This document shows positions 33,165 through 42,428 of a stretch of DNA of 64,000 nt, in pieces. The stretch is from contig NZ_CANMQD010000001.1 in the NCBI RefSeq assembly GCF_947499945.1, positions 930,001 through 994,000 on the forward strand. The letters run 5' to 3'. The position numbers and the translations under genes are program-made. Position 1 is the first letter of the stretch. Each line of letters opens with the position of its first letter. The notes under the pieces were generated by a model. The model saw only the letters and a list, made by a program, of their open reading frames with translations. It was not told where the DNA came from and made no database searches. This DNA is from an uncultured Sulfitobacter sp. (GTDB lineage: Bacteria; Pseudomonadota; Alphaproteobacteria; Rhodobacterales; Rhodobacteraceae).

Positions 33165-33944
33165 TTACTCCACGCCCAAAACATCGGGTGTTTGCCATCC
33201 GAGGTGCTGACCACCGTCGACGCACAGCAGCTGGCCCGTGACACCGGGTGCGTCCAGAAAGTATCCCAAGGCAGCGGTAATATCGCGCGGATTTGCGCCG
33301 CGTTTGAGAACAGTGGCAGCGCGCTGGCCTTCAAAATGGACTGCTGACTGACGGCTCCCCTGCAACGTGGGGCCGGGGCCAATCGCATTGACCCGAATAG
33401 CAGGCGCAAGAGCCTGGGCCGTCGTTTGCGTTAGTGACCAAAGCGCGGCTTTGGCAAGCGTATAGGTCATGAACTCGGGCGTGAGTTTGCGCACCCGTTG
33501 ATCCAGCATGTTAACGATCAAGCCAGAAGCAACTGGCTCCCCTCTGTCATCTGTTTCAGGCTGCAAATCCTGCGTTGCCATCGCCTGACTGAGTACGAAG
33601 GGGGCACGCAAATTCGAATTTATGTGCCTGTCCCAGCTGACGCGCGTCGCACTTGTGATATTGTCATATTCAAATATCGACGCGTTGTTCACCAAACAGG
33701 TGATTGGTCCCCCCAATTCCTCAGCCGCACGCGGCAGAAGCGTCTCCATCTCATCAAGATCCAGAAGATCAGCTTGGAAAGATTTGGCTTGGCGTCCCAT
33801 CTCTTTGATCTGTGCCACCACTTCATCAGCTGCGTCAGACGACGCCGCATAGTGCACTGCGACGTCAAACCCCCGCTCTGCTAGATGCAGCGCCATAGCG
33901 CGGCCAAGTCGCTTACCCGCGCCGGTTACCAATGCTCGTTTCAT
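33165..33944 (-). CDS. SDR oxidoreductase, FolM/pteridine-reductase-like
   Basis: The start MKRALVTGAGKRLGRAMALHLAERG (33944) gives 259 residues. The nucleotide motif reads TGAGKRLG, i.e. TGx3RxG, the variant typical of pteridine reductases and FolM dihydromonapterin/dihydrofolate reductases rather than the common TGxxxGIG. It keeps 'CLVNNASIFEYDN' and the active-site YxxxK in 'MTYTLAKAALW', and ends with 'GQLLCVDGGQHL'. A role in reduced pterin supply is inferred; other SDR activities remain possible. It follows the exchanger gene by 10 bases. Confidence 0.8.
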   Translation of the reverse strand: MKRALVTGAGKRLGRAMALHLAERGFDVAVHYAASSDAADEVVAQIKEMGRQAKSFQADLLDLDEMETLLPRAAEELGGPITCLVNNASIFEYDNITSATRVSWDRHINSNLRAPFVLSQAMATQDLQPETDDRGEPVASGLIVNMLDQRVRKLTPEFMTYTLAKAALWSLTQTTAQALAPAIRVNAIGPGPTLQGSRQSAVHFEGQRAATVLKRGANPRDITAALGYFLDAPGVTGQLLCVDGGQHLGWQTPDVLGVE

Positions 33945-33954
33945 GTTATCGTCC

Positions 33955-34917
33955 TTAACCCGCCAAAACCACAAAGAGATAGGTGGCATATAGCGCAGTG
34001 AGGGCTAACCCCCAGACCCGCGTGATGTTTTGACCAAGATAAACAAATGGGATCAGCAGCAACGATGCGCCAAGCATGACCCACAGATCAAAGCGCAAGA
34101 ATTCGGGATCCACCTCAATCGGTCCAACCAGTCCCGCAATTCCGATTATTGCCAGAAGGTTAAACATGTTTGACCCGATAACGTTGCCCAGCGCCACATC
34201 GGCCTGACGGCGCAGCGCCGCGACAACAGTTGTCGCCAATTCTGGCAGGGATGTACCAATGGCAACCAGTGTGAGGCCAATCACCGTATCGCTAACCCCG
34301 AATTCCTTGGCTATAACTGTTGCGTTATCCACCAGCAGAGACGCACCAAGAGGCAGACCTACGAGCCCGAGGGCAAGGAACAGTCCAATCTTCCAGGTCG
34401 GCATATCGGGATCGACCCCTTCAAGATCTTCTTCCTCGTCCGTGGCCTCGGCCAAATCCGCATTACGATGGGCACGTGCATCCCGCGCCGCATCAAACAG
34501 CATCGCTGCAAGGGCTACCAATAACGCGATCGATGCAACCCAGTCGAATACCCCGCGATATGCCAGAGCAATAAACAGGAGCGTCGCCGCAATCATGTGG
34601 TTAAAAGATTTGCGCGTGTTGCATTCCGATGTGTGCATCGTGGCAAGCAAGGCAGGAATACCCAGAACCAGAAGGATATTAGCTGTGTTCGAACCCACAA
34701 CATTCCCCATCGCAATACCGGGAACGTCGTCCAGAACCGCTTTTATAGAAATGAGAAGTTCGGGTGCGGAGGTGCCGAAGGCTACGATCGTGAGGCTGAC
34801 AATAAGGGCTGGTATGCCAATTCTCAGGCTAAGGTTCACTGCCCCTTTTACAAGCGCATCCCCTGCAAGGAGCAAAATCACTAGCCCGAGGCCCGACAGT
34901 ATCCACGCAGTCATCAT
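33955..34917 (-). CDS. Calcium/sodium antiporter (CaCA family)
   Basis: The 320-residue inner-membrane protein has about ten helices and the two alpha-repeats of cation/Ca exchangers: 'FGTSAPELLISIKAVLDDVPGIAMGNVVGSNTANILL' (seen as GTSAPELLIS and GNVVGSNTANIL) and 'IGTSLPELATTVVAALRRQ', 'NVIGSNMFNLLAIIGI'. An acidic loop ('EATDEEEDLEGVDPD') links the halves, as in the YrbG group. It is coupled to the upstream zinc-ribbon gene by a four-base overlap. Confidence 0.93.
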   Translation of the reverse strand: MMTAWILSGLGLVILLLAGDALVKGAVNLSLRIGIPALIVSLTIVAFGTSAPELLISIKAVLDDVPGIAMGNVVGSNTANILLVLGIPALLATMHTSECNTRKSFNHMIAATLLFIALAYRGVFDWVASIALLVALAAMLFDAARDARAHRNADLAEATDEEEDLEGVDPDMPTWKIGLFLALGLVGLPLGASLLVDNATVIAKEFGVSDTVIGLTLVAIGTSLPELATTVVAALRRQADVALGNVIGSNMFNLLAIIGIAGLVGPIEVDPEFLRFDLWVMLGASLLLIPFVYLGQNITRVWGLALTALYATYLFVVLAG

Positions 34918-35081
34918 CCCCGCTTCCCTCCACAGGCGCAGGGCCCTTTACCGATGCGGTAGCGTCCACATTCTTTACATTTGCGTTGTGTCAGGGCCTT
35001 ACCGCCGATCCAATGCATTTTACCAAACCAGCCCAAGACGCCGATGAAAACCAGAAACAAAGCAACAATTTTTAGGATCAT
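34914..35081 (-). CDS. Small membrane protein with CxxC/CxC tail
   Basis: A 55-residue product from the ATG at 35081 (MILKIVALFLVFIGVLGWFG), the second base after the S49 peptidase stop. One helix is followed by a cysteine-rich tail 'RKCKECGRYRIGKGPCACGG', CxxC-x9-CxC, which suggests a small zinc ribbon or other metal site. It overlaps the antiporter start by four bases. Family not recognised. Confidence 0.7.
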   Translation of the reverse strand: MILKIVALFLVFIGVLGWFGKMHWIGGKALTQRKCKECGRYRIGKGPCACGGKRG

Positions 35082-35082
35082 A

Positions 35083-35880
35083 CTAAAGGCCGAATCGTGC
35101 AAATTGGGCGCGTTCTTCTATGCCGTGCACCGCATCCCCTATGATCTGCGCACCAAAACGGTTGAGCAGACCTTTCTTTACACCATAACGGCGCATCTTT
35201 ACCTTCTCGCCAAACCGCTCTTGCAGATGCGGTTTGATGTGGCCAATACCGTCGATCAATCCGACCTCAATCGCTTTGCGCGCAAGCCAGATTTCGCCGG
35301 TGAACAGATCACGGTCTTCGGCCAACTTACCCGCACGGCGGGTCGTCACATGCTCTTTGAAGTTTACATGAATATCTTCAAGCAACTCTTTGAGCCGCGC
35401 GATATCTTCGGGCTTTTCCGGCTGGAATGGGTCAAGCATGGATTTGGAATTGCCCGCCGTATAGACGCGCCGCTGCACGCCGTTTTTTTCCATCAACTCA
35501 TGCAGGCCAAAGCCTGCTGAAATAACTCCGATGGAACCGACGACCGATGATGTATCGGCATAAATTTCATCCGCTGCTGCCGCGAGCCAATAACCACCAG
35601 ACGCAGCCACATCCTCGACAAAGGCAATAACGGGAATCTTCTTTTCTTCCGCCAAGCGCCGAATCCGCGCACCGATCAACGAGGATTGCACAGGGCTACC
35701 TCCCGGTGAATTAACCTCAAGTGCGACTGCGACGGGCTTACCCCTAGAGAAGGCTTTCTCAATCACAGGCGCAAGGCTCGCATCATTGAGCGCGCCGCGT
35801 CCAGAGGTGCCAATCATCCCCGACAGCCGGATCACAGCTACGGTCGGGTCACTTTTCAAAAAGGGGAGCCATTGTTTCAT
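35083..35880 (-). CDS. S49 family serine peptidase (SppA/SohB-like)
   Basis: 265 residues with the SppA catalytic pair: the nucleophile Ser in 'EDVAASGGYWLAAAADEIYA' and Lys in 'YTAGNSKSMLDPFQP', plus 'LEVNSPGGSPVQSSLIG'. S49 enzymes degrade signal peptides and membrane fragments. This is the short form without an obvious N-terminal membrane helix, so its location (cytoplasmic or membrane-bound) is unclear. It heads a minus-strand run: S49 - CxxC protein - exchanger - FolM-like reductase. Confidence 0.9.
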   Translation of the reverse strand: MKQWLPFLKSDPTVAVIRLSGMIGTSGRGALNDASLAPVIEKAFSRGKPVAVALEVNSPGGSPVQSSLIGARIRRLAEEKKIPVIAFVEDVAASGGYWLAAAADEIYADTSSVVGSIGVISAGFGLHELMEKNGVQRRVYTAGNSKSMLDPFQPEKPEDIARLKELLEDIHVNFKEHVTTRRAGKLAEDRDLFTGEIWLARKAIEVGLIDGIGHIKPHLQERFGEKVKMRRYGVKKGLLNRFGAQIIGDAVHGIEERAQFARFGL

Positions 35881-35930
35881 TCCTCACATGTAGAGCCGCA
35901 CGGCCCCAGCAACAAGGAGGGGGCGAGTGA

Positions 35931-36692
35931 TTATTGCCGGATGCGCCAGCCTGTTTTGAATATCCACCAAATCACGGCCATGCAGAGCGTGGTAAACCCT
36001 GCAATCGCGAAGAGACTCAGGCCGATTGACACGTCTGCCGACCCAAAGAAGGACCAGCGGAAGCCCGAGATCAAATAAACGACGGGATTGAAGTGGGAGA
36101 TGATTTGCCAAACGGGCGGCAGCATCGAGATGGAATAGAATGAACCGCCCAAAAAGACCAAAGGTGTGATGATCAACAGCGGCACCAGTTGTAATTGCTC
36201 AAAATTGCCCGCCCAAATGCCAATGATGAAGCCCATCAGCGCAAAACTGATGCAGGTGAGGACCAAGAAGCCGACCATGGCAAAGGGGTGCTGTATTTCA
36301 AAATCCACAAACAAAAATGCCGTGGCAAGGATGATGACGCCGATAAACAACGCCTTGGTTGCCGCAGCGCCTACATATCCCATCACGATTTCAAGGAAGT
36401 TCACTGGCGCGGAGAGCAGCTCGAATATCGTGCCAATGAATTTGGGGAAGTATATCCCGAAACTCGCGTTTGAGATCGACTGTGTAATCACGCTAAGCAT
36501 GATCAACCCCGGCACGATGAACGCACCATAGGAAACACCCTCGACCTCTTGGATACGGCTGCCTATAGCCGCGCCAAAGACGACAAAGTACAGCGAAGTG
36601 GAAAGAACCGGTGAGATGAAACTCTGCGTGATCGTGCGGAAAAAGCGTGCCATCTCGAAGACATAGATAGATTTTACAGCGGTCCAGTTCAT
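35931..36692 (-). CDS. ABC-2 type exporter permease (YadH-like)
   Basis: 253 residues, six membrane helices, with the ABC-2 pattern '[20 protein letters not shown]', '[20 protein letters not shown]' and a late '[20 protein letters not shown]'. The sequence closely follows the YadH/NodJ style of drug, lipid or polysaccharide exporters; the substrate is unknown. Its ATG overlaps the ATPase stop by four bases. Confidence 0.9.
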   Translation of the reverse strand: MNWTAVKSIYVFEMARFFRTITQSFISPVLSTSLYFVVFGAAIGSRIQEVEGVSYGAFIVPGLIMLSVITQSISNASFGIYFPKFIGTIFELLSAPVNFLEIVMGYVGAAATKALFIGVIILATAFLFVDFEIQHPFAMVGFLVLTCISFALMGFIIGIWAGNFEQLQLVPLLIITPLVFLGGSFYSISMLPPVWQIISHFNPVVYLISGFRWSFFGSADVSIGLSLFAIAGFTTLCMAVIWWIFKTGWRIRQ

Positions 36693-37621
36693 GGTGCATC
36701 TCCTTCGTGAACGAGGTCGACAAAAATATCCTCAAGGCTGGACTGCCTTGTGACAACATCGCGCAAGACCAGCCCCGCCGCCGCCACGTCTGCCAGCAAC
36801 TTGGTAATGCCCGTACGCTCGCTCTTGGTGTCATAACTATAGATCAGCGCGCTGCCGTCGCCCTTGAGGCGTAGGGTGTCCGACGCAAGACTGGCAGGAA
36901 TTTCCAAGATTGGCTCAGAAAGTTGGACCTCCAACTCCTTCTTGCCCATCCGCGCCATCAGCTTGGATTTTTCTTCGACCAAGAGGATTTCACCTTGCGC
37001 AATCACGCCGATGCGGTCGGCAATTGCCTCGGCCTCTTCGATGTAGTGGGTGGTCAGAATGATCGTGACGCCGTCACGCTTAAGTTCCGCAACAATCTCC
37101 CACATGTCGCGCCGCAACTCAACGTCTACGCCTGCTGTCGGCTCATCCAGAAACAAGACGCGCGGCTCATGGCTCAGCGCCTTGGCTATCAGAACGCGGC
37201 GTTTCATGCCCCCTGACAACTCGCGTATCTGGCTGTCACGCTTGTCCCAGAGGGACAGTTGACGCAGAATTTTCTCAATCAGCGCTGGATTGGCAGACTT
37301 CCCAAACAGCCCACGCGAGAATTTTACCGTGTTCTGAACCTTCTCGAACGGCTCAAGGTTAATCTCTTGGGGCACCAGCCCGATCATGGAGCGAGCAGCG
37401 CGGAAATCCTTGACAGTATCATGTCCGCCCACTTTGACGCTGCCCGATGTGGCTGTTGTTATTCCGCAAACAGTTGAAATCAAGGTCGTCTTGCCTGCAC
37501 CATTAGGTCCAAGCAGGGCAAGAATTTCGCCCTCCTCAATTTGAAGGTCCACCCCCTTAAGCGCCTCGAACCCGCCTGCATAGGCTTTTCGCAACGCAAC
37601 TACATCGACAATCAGGGGCAT
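36689..37621 (-). CDS. ABC transporter ATP-binding protein (YadG-like)
   Basis: 310 residues, with Walker A '[16 protein letters not shown]', signature '[16 protein letters not shown]', Walker B '[13 protein letters not shown]' and the switch His in '[13 protein letters not shown]'. The C-terminal 80 residues form the extra regulatory domain common in ABC-2 (NodI/DrrA/YadG) ATPases. It is transcribed before and coupled to the permease gene. Confidence 0.92.
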   Translation of the reverse strand: MPLIVDVVALRKAYAGGFEALKGVDLQIEEGEILALLGPNGAGKTTLISTVCGITTATSGSVKVGGHDTVKDFRAARSMIGLVPQEINLEPFEKVQNTVKFSRGLFGKSANPALIEKILRQLSLWDKRDSQIRELSGGMKRRVLIAKALSHEPRVLFLDEPTAGVDVELRRDMWEIVAELKRDGVTIILTTHYIEEAEAIADRIGVIAQGEILLVEEKSKLMARMGKKELEVQLSEPILEIPASLASDTLRLKGDGSALIYSYDTKSERTGITKLLADVAAAGLVLRDVVTRQSSLEDIFVDLVHEGDAP

Positions 37622-37690
37622 GGCAGTCTCCAGTTTGGGCTAATGCCTACCTAGACCGCTTTGCGCAGCAGCAACAAGAGGGCCGCTGCG

Positions 37691-38206
37691 TTACGATTTC
37701 TTCAACCCGAACCAGCCTTTTTTGCCTTCAGCCTCAGGGGCGTCTTCTGCGGCGTCCGCCTCTGGGGGACCCTCAAGCGTCGCTTGCAAATTATTAAAGA
37801 ACTGATCCGCCATTTTCTTAGCGAATCCGTCAATGATGCGGCTACCCAGTTGCGCCAGCTTTCCGCCGACTTTGGCCTCTACGTCATAGCTCAACTCGCA
37901 ACCGTCCGCAGTGGCGACCAGTCGTACATCAGCACCACCTTTTGCGAAACCAGCCGCGCCGCCCTTGCCTGCACCATCAATGCGCAGCGAAGTATCAGGC
38001 ACCATATCTGTGATCTCGACTTCACCTTTGAACGTCGCTTTCACGGGGCCGACTTTCTGCACAACCGTCGCAGTGAAACCTTCTTCCACCGATCCCGACA
38101 CTTCTGTCGCCCCCGGCACACAGGCCTTAAGCATTTCGGGATCAAGCAAAGCCGCATAAACCTCGGCGGGGGTCGCGGCGATCTGGCGGGTGTCTGACAT
38201 TTGCAT
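37691..38206 (-). CDS. CoxG-like SRPBCC carbon-monoxide-dehydrogenase subunit G protein
   Basis: 171 residues. The START/SRPBCC fold with 'AATPAEVYAALLDPEMLKACVPGATEV' (seen as PAEVYAALLDPEMLKACVPG) and 'GELEITDMVPDTSLRIDGAGKGGAAG'-type glycine run is the CoxG family. CoxG is encoded with CO dehydrogenases and other molybdenum hydroxylases and may anchor them or take up electrons at the membrane. No coxMSL genes are in the window. The C-terminal 45 residues are acidic and then 'KKGWFGLKKS', a possible membrane-touching tail. Confidence 0.85.
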   Translation of the reverse strand: MQMSDTRQIAATPAEVYAALLDPEMLKACVPGATEVSGSVEEGFTATVVQKVGPVKATFKGEVEITDMVPDTSLRIDGAGKGGAAGFAKGGADVRLVATADGCELSYDVEAKVGGKLAQLGSRIIDGFAKKMADQFFNNLQATLEGPPEADAAEDAPEAEGKKGWFGLKKS

Positions 38207-38284
38207 GGCGTAGCTCTCCTGAGTTGAAGCCTAACGCTATGAATTTTTCTGGACAGCTGCAACGGGATTGATGAAGGTGGCGGG

Positions 38285-39262
38285 ATGACAACACCCTCAA
38301 ATCGTGCGGGCCTTGCAATCGCATTTGTGCTGTTCGGGGTTTTGTGCATCTCCCTCAACGACATGCTCATCAAACAGCTCTCGAGTGGCTATCCGCTGCA
38401 CCAGATTGTATTTTTTCGCTCGTTGATCGCCCTGCTGATTACGCTGGTGTTCTTGCAGTTCGAGGGCGGCTTTGCTGCGCTGCGCACCGACAAGCCCCTC
38501 TTGCATCTGTTTCGCGGTATCTTGGTCGTCATTTCGAATATGGCATTCTTTCTGGCGCTCGCCGTGCTGCCGCTGGCCGATGCCACTGCGCTTTTCTTTG
38601 TGGCACCGCTCTTTATCACGCTGCTGTCGATCCCTTTGCTGGGTGAAAAAGTAGGCCCCCTGCGCATCGGTGCTGTGATCGTCGGCTTTATCGGTGTGAT
38701 CATCATGCAGCGCCCGTGGGAGAGTGGTGACAGCCTCCCCGCCTCGCGCATTGTGTTACTCTTGCCTGTGCTGGCCGCCCTCACCTATGCGCTCAACCAG
38801 TTGATGACCCGCAAGCTGGGGGTCAAGGCACCTGCCTCAACGCTTGCGATCTATATCCAAGCGACATTCCTCATCGTCTCCATTGGCTTCTACCTTGTGG
38901 CGGGCGACGGTCGCTTTGCTGCCAATACCACCAATGCCTCGCTTGAATTTCTGTTGCGGGCATGGGTCTGGCCCACCCCATCAGAGCGGATCTGGCTTTT
39001 GGTCATGGGGGTAAATGGCGCGCTCATCGGCTATTCACTCAGTCAGGCCTACCGCCTTGCCGATGCAGCAACGGTTGCACCGTTTGAGTATATCGGTCTC
39101 CCCTTGGCCGTATTCTGGGGGCTAATGGTCTTTGGCGATTTGCCCACATGGGAGGTTTGGACAGGAATTGCCCTCATCATCGCGTCAGGATTGTTTGTGT
39201 TCTTCCGCGAGCAGGCCAAAGCAAAGCGCACAACCGTGCGCCCCGTTGCCAGACGACACTAG
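38285..39262 (+). CDS. DMT superfamily (EamA) transporter
   Basis: 325 residues with ten membrane helices and two EamA repeats; 'FRGILVVISNMAFFLALAVL' and 'PLFITLLSIPLLGEKVGPLR' in the first half, 'AAPFEYIGLPLAVFWGLMVF'-type sequence in the second ('VAPFEYIGLPLAVFWGLMVF'). The substrate is unknown; the family exports metabolites. Divergent from the CoxG-like gene and overlapping the convergent quinone reductase gene by four bases at the 3' ends. Confidence 0.9.
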   Translation: MTTPSNRAGLAIAFVLFGVLCISLNDMLIKQLSSGYPLHQIVFFRSLIALLITLVFLQFEGGFAALRTDKPLLHLFRGILVVISNMAFFLALAVLPLADATALFFVAPLFITLLSIPLLGEKVGPLRIGAVIVGFIGVIIMQRPWESGDSLPASRIVLLLPVLAALTYALNQLMTRKLGVKAPASTLAIYIQATFLIVSIGFYLVAGDGRFAANTTNASLEFLLRAWVWPTPSERIWLLVMGVNGALIGYSLSQAYRLADAATVAPFEYIGLPLAVFWGLMVFGDLPTWEVWTGIALIIASGLFVFFREQAKAKRTTVRPVARRH

Positions 39263-40221
39263 CTGACCTCGATCACAATCTTTCCCGTCGCTTTGCGGGT
39301 ACGGAGCAGATCAAGCCCTTCGTTCGCCTTTTCCAAAGGCAGCACATTGCTCACATGCGGCTTGAGCTTGCCCTCAAGATACCAGCCCATAAGCGTCGCA
39401 AAACTGCGCGGCAGTGCCTTCGGCTTTAGCTTAGCATAACCGCCGATGTAAAAGCCCAGAACCGTCATGTTTTTGACCAGAAGGATATTCGCAGGGATTT
39501 GCGGCACCTCCCCACTGGCAAACCCCAGCGGCAACAGGCGCGCTCCTACGTTACATGCCCGCATCGCGGCTTCGAACTGTGCGCCGCCAATCGGGTCATA
39601 AACAACATCCGCACCGCCCAGCGCTTTTACCCGCGCCCGAATGTCGTCGGTGTCGGAATCAATCAGATGGTCCGCGCCCAACCGCTTGCAAATCTCCAGT
39701 TTCTCCGCACCGCGCGCACAGGCGATAACTTCGGCCCCCATCAGCTTTCCCAACTCAACCGCTGTGAGCCCAACGCCACCTGACGCACCTAGCACCAGCA
39801 GCCGCTCACCTGCCTGCAACTGCGCCCTGTCATCAAGGGCGATATGGCTTGTCCCGTAAGTGATCAGAAACGCAGCAGCATCGGTGAAGGGCATCTCGTC
39901 AGGGATCGGCACACAAATCTCGGCGCGCACAGCGGCAAATTCAGAGAGACCGTTCACACCACTGTGGGCTGCAACGCGCTGCCCCACGTGCAGGTCCGTG
40001 ACACCCTCACCCACATGAGTAATCACCCCGGCAAGCTCCATCCCCGGCGTAAACGGCAAAGAGGGCTTTTCCTGATAGCTGCCTTTGATCATCAGCGTAT
40101 CACCAAAATTGAGGCCACAAGTTGCAACCTGTACCACCACTTCACCCGCCGCAGGAGTTGGCATTTCGAGCTGCATCATTTTCAGTGGCGTGTTGTAGTC
40201 CGTTACCTGCATGGCACGCAT
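39259..40221 (-). CDS. NADPH:quinone oxidoreductase family protein (MDR)
   Basis: A 320-residue zinc-free medium-chain dehydrogenase/reductase. It has the quinone-reductase pattern 'PGMELAGVITHVGEGVTDLHVGQRVAAH', nucleotide motif 'VLGASGGVGLTAVELGKLMG', and 'VYDPIGGAQFEAAMRAC'. No structural or catalytic zinc cysteines are seen. A ribosome site GGGAGG precedes the ATG. Activity on quinones or enones is a family-level inference. Confidence 0.88.
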   Translation of the reverse strand: MRAMQVTDYNTPLKMMQLEMPTPAAGEVVVQVATCGLNFGDTLMIKGSYQEKPSLPFTPGMELAGVITHVGEGVTDLHVGQRVAAHSGVNGLSEFAAVRAEICVPIPDEMPFTDAAAFLITYGTSHIALDDRAQLQAGERLLVLGASGGVGLTAVELGKLMGAEVIACARGAEKLEICKRLGADHLIDSDTDDIRARVKALGGADVVYDPIGGAQFEAAMRACNVGARLLPLGFASGEVPQIPANILLVKNMTVLGFYIGGYAKLKPKALPRSFATLMGWYLEGKLKPHVSNVLPLEKANEGLDLLRTRKATGKIVIEVS

Positions 40222-40292
40222 CGCGCAGCCTCCCTTTGCGTGGAATTTATCGCAGAGTGGCCTGCGGCATCCCGAGTTTCAAGACGGACAGA

Positions 40293-41624
40293 TTATGTCG
40301 TGAACTGGACCTTCACGCGCAGACCCGGTGCAGCATCCTCGAACGACAGAACTGCACCGTGCAATCGCGCGACCCCGTCCACAAGGCTCAACCCCAGACC
40401 GTTGCCAGGGGTATTGCGACTTTGATCAAGACGGTAGAGGCGTTGGGTCACTTTCGTACGCTCCTCCTCGGGTATACCCGGACCGTTGTCTGTCACCAAT
40501 AAGGTTACGCACTGCGCATTTTGCACAATAGAGACCCCGATCTCAGCGCCCACACCCGCATGGTTTACCGCATTTTCAAGCAGGTTTGCGACCAGTTGCC
40601 CCAGAAGGTTCTTCTCACCCAAAACAATTGCATTGTCAGGGCCGATAAAATTCAAAATCTGATCACGTTCTGTTGCTGTCGGCTCATAAATTTCAACCAT
40701 CGTGCGGCACAACTCGGCCAGATCAACATGCTTGAATTGCCCTTTGAGCGTGCCATTCTCGACCTGTGCCAGTTGCAACAGCGACGCGAAAACCGCCGAT
40801 ATTCCATCGACCTCCTCACGAGTCCGTGCCACAAGGTCGGCCCCCGCCCCCTCATCAACAACGTCGGCCAATGCCTCGAGTTGCAATGAGACACGCTGCA
40901 CGGGTGTTTTCAGATCGTGGGCAATGTCAGAGGAGACTTGCCGCAAGGTCGCGACATTGCGCTCTTGCGCGACTGCCATCACATTCACGGCCTCGCCAAT
41001 ATTGCTCAGGTCATCCGACCAGCGTGGCGTTCGTACCACACGCGCCCCCAGATCACCGCCCGTCAATCGCTCAAGTGCTGCACGTATCACCTCTACATGC
41101 CTTTGGGAGCGCCGTGCAAGAATGAGCCCTCCCGACAGCGCAATGAGAACAGTGGGCAGCAAGCTAATCCACAAAATATTCAGAAACACAGGTTGCAAGG
41201 CTTCGATCTCGGCGCGGCTGCGTGCGATGGTCAGACGCCCACCATAAAGCCGCTCACTCAGCGCGAGGTATTCACCGTCCAATTCGGCCCGCCCTTCTTC
41301 AAGAGAGATGATGTGGAACCCCTCATCATCTCGGGCCACTGCACCGTTACCGTAAATCCGCCCCGTGCGCGTTATATAGCTCAGGACAAGGCGATCTGGG
41401 TCAGTCTCTTGAGATTCGGCCTGTACCAAAAGAGCAACCGCACGGGCCGAAGGAGCAGCGCGAAACCCTGCCAAATCTTGGGCCAGATCATCGCGGATGG
41501 ACTGCTCAAACGCCGCACGGGTCACCGCATAACTCGCGGCCAGGCTCAGCAGGCTGACCGAGCCGAAGAGCACAACCAGCACCAGCGCCAGTCGCAGCGG
41601 CATGGAGCGCCACAGCTGTTTCAT
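40293..41624 (-). CDS. Two-component sensor histidine kinase
   Basis: 443 residues: N-terminal helix, a periplasmic sensor of about 110 residues, second helix ('LLPTVLIALSGGLILARR'), HAMP, then HisKA with the phospho-acceptor in 'VSSDIAHDLKTPVQRVSL' and HATPase motifs 'NLLENAVNHAGV' (N box), 'VTDNGPGIPEEER' (G1) and 'GNGLGLSLVDGVARLHG' (G2). It overlaps the response regulator gene by four bases. The signal is unknown. The HtrA protease gene lies divergently behind the pair, so an envelope-stress role is worth considering. Confidence 0.93.
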   Translation of the reverse strand: MKQLWRSMPLRLALVLVVLFGSVSLLSLAASYAVTRAAFEQSIRDDLAQDLAGFRAAPSARAVALLVQAESQETDPDRLVLSYITRTGRIYGNGAVARDDEGFHIISLEEGRAELDGEYLALSERLYGGRLTIARSRAEIEALQPVFLNILWISLLPTVLIALSGGLILARRSQRHVEVIRAALERLTGGDLGARVVRTPRWSDDLSNIGEAVNVMAVAQERNVATLRQVSSDIAHDLKTPVQRVSLQLEALADVVDEGAGADLVARTREEVDGISAVFASLLQLAQVENGTLKGQFKHVDLAELCRTMVEIYEPTATERDQILNFIGPDNAIVLGEKNLLGQLVANLLENAVNHAGVGAEIGVSIVQNAQCVTLLVTDNGPGIPEEERTKVTQRLYRLDQSRNTPGNGLGLSLVDGVARLHGAVLSFEDAAPGLRVKVQFTT

Positions 41625-42292
41625 CCGTCTATCCGATAACCTGCACCGCGCACAGTTTTGATCAGTTCGGTCTCGAACGGTTTATCGACTTTGGCCCGCA
41701 GGCGGCTCACGTGGGTCTCGACCACGTTTGTCATGGGGTCAAAGGACAAATCCCACACACCCTCAAGTAGCATCGTACGGGTCTGCACACGCCCTTTGCG
41801 GCGCAGCAAAAACTCCAGCAGCGCGAATTCGCGCGGCAGCAGATCAATCTCCTGACCGCTCCGCATCACTTTGCGCGTAAGCAAATCCATCGTCAGATCG
41901 CCAACCTGAAGCACTGTTTCCTGCTCAACTGCTTGCGGCCTGCGGCCAAGGGCGGCGACCCGCGCGGACAACTCACCAAAGGCGAAGGGTTTGACCAGAT
42001 AATCATCGCCCCCCGCGTTCAGCCCGCCAATACGGTCCTCCACAGACCCCATCGCCGTGAGGAAAAGCACAGGCGTTGTATTGCCCGCGCCGCGCAGGGT
42101 TTTGACAAGGGTGAGGCCATCCACATGCGGCAGCATACGGTCCACGATTAGCACATCATGCCCGCCGCCCGTTGCGGCAACCAGCCCCGCACGCCCGTCT
42201 GTTACCAGATCGACGACATGACCCTCCTCGCGCAACCCGCGTGCGATGTAGGTACCCGTTGTCGTGTCATCTTCAATCACAAGTATTTTCAT
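41621..42292 (-). CDS. OmpR/PhoB-type response regulator
   Basis: The chosen start is MKILVIEDDTTTGTYIARGL (42292), giving 223 residues. The receiver has the acidic 'EDD', phospho-acceptor Asp in 'VLIVDRMLPHVDGL', 'FLTAMGS' and Lys in 'DDYLVKPFAF'. The C-terminal winged helix is of the OmpR type ('LLPREFALLEFLLRRKGRV', 'VVETHVSRLRAKVDKPF'). It is the first gene of the pair with the kinase and is divergent from the HtrA gene. Confidence 0.95.
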   Translation of the reverse strand: MKILVIEDDTTTGTYIARGLREEGHVVDLVTDGRAGLVAATGGGHDVLIVDRMLPHVDGLTLVKTLRGAGNTTPVLFLTAMGSVEDRIGGLNAGGDDYLVKPFAFGELSARVAALGRRPQAVEQETVLQVGDLTMDLLTRKVMRSGQEIDLLPREFALLEFLLRRKGRVQTRTMLLEGVWDLSFDPMTNVVETHVSRLRAKVDKPFETELIKTVRGAGYRIDG

Positions 42293-42428
42293 AGCATCCA
42301 TATAGCCGTTCGGGACCAGCTGTGCATCCCGCCTGCGTATTACAGTTTTGTATAGCTGCGCAGGGCTGTCCCGTAACCTTGGACCCCCATCTTTGCTGCA
42401 ATCGAAAACGAATGCACGAGGAACAATT

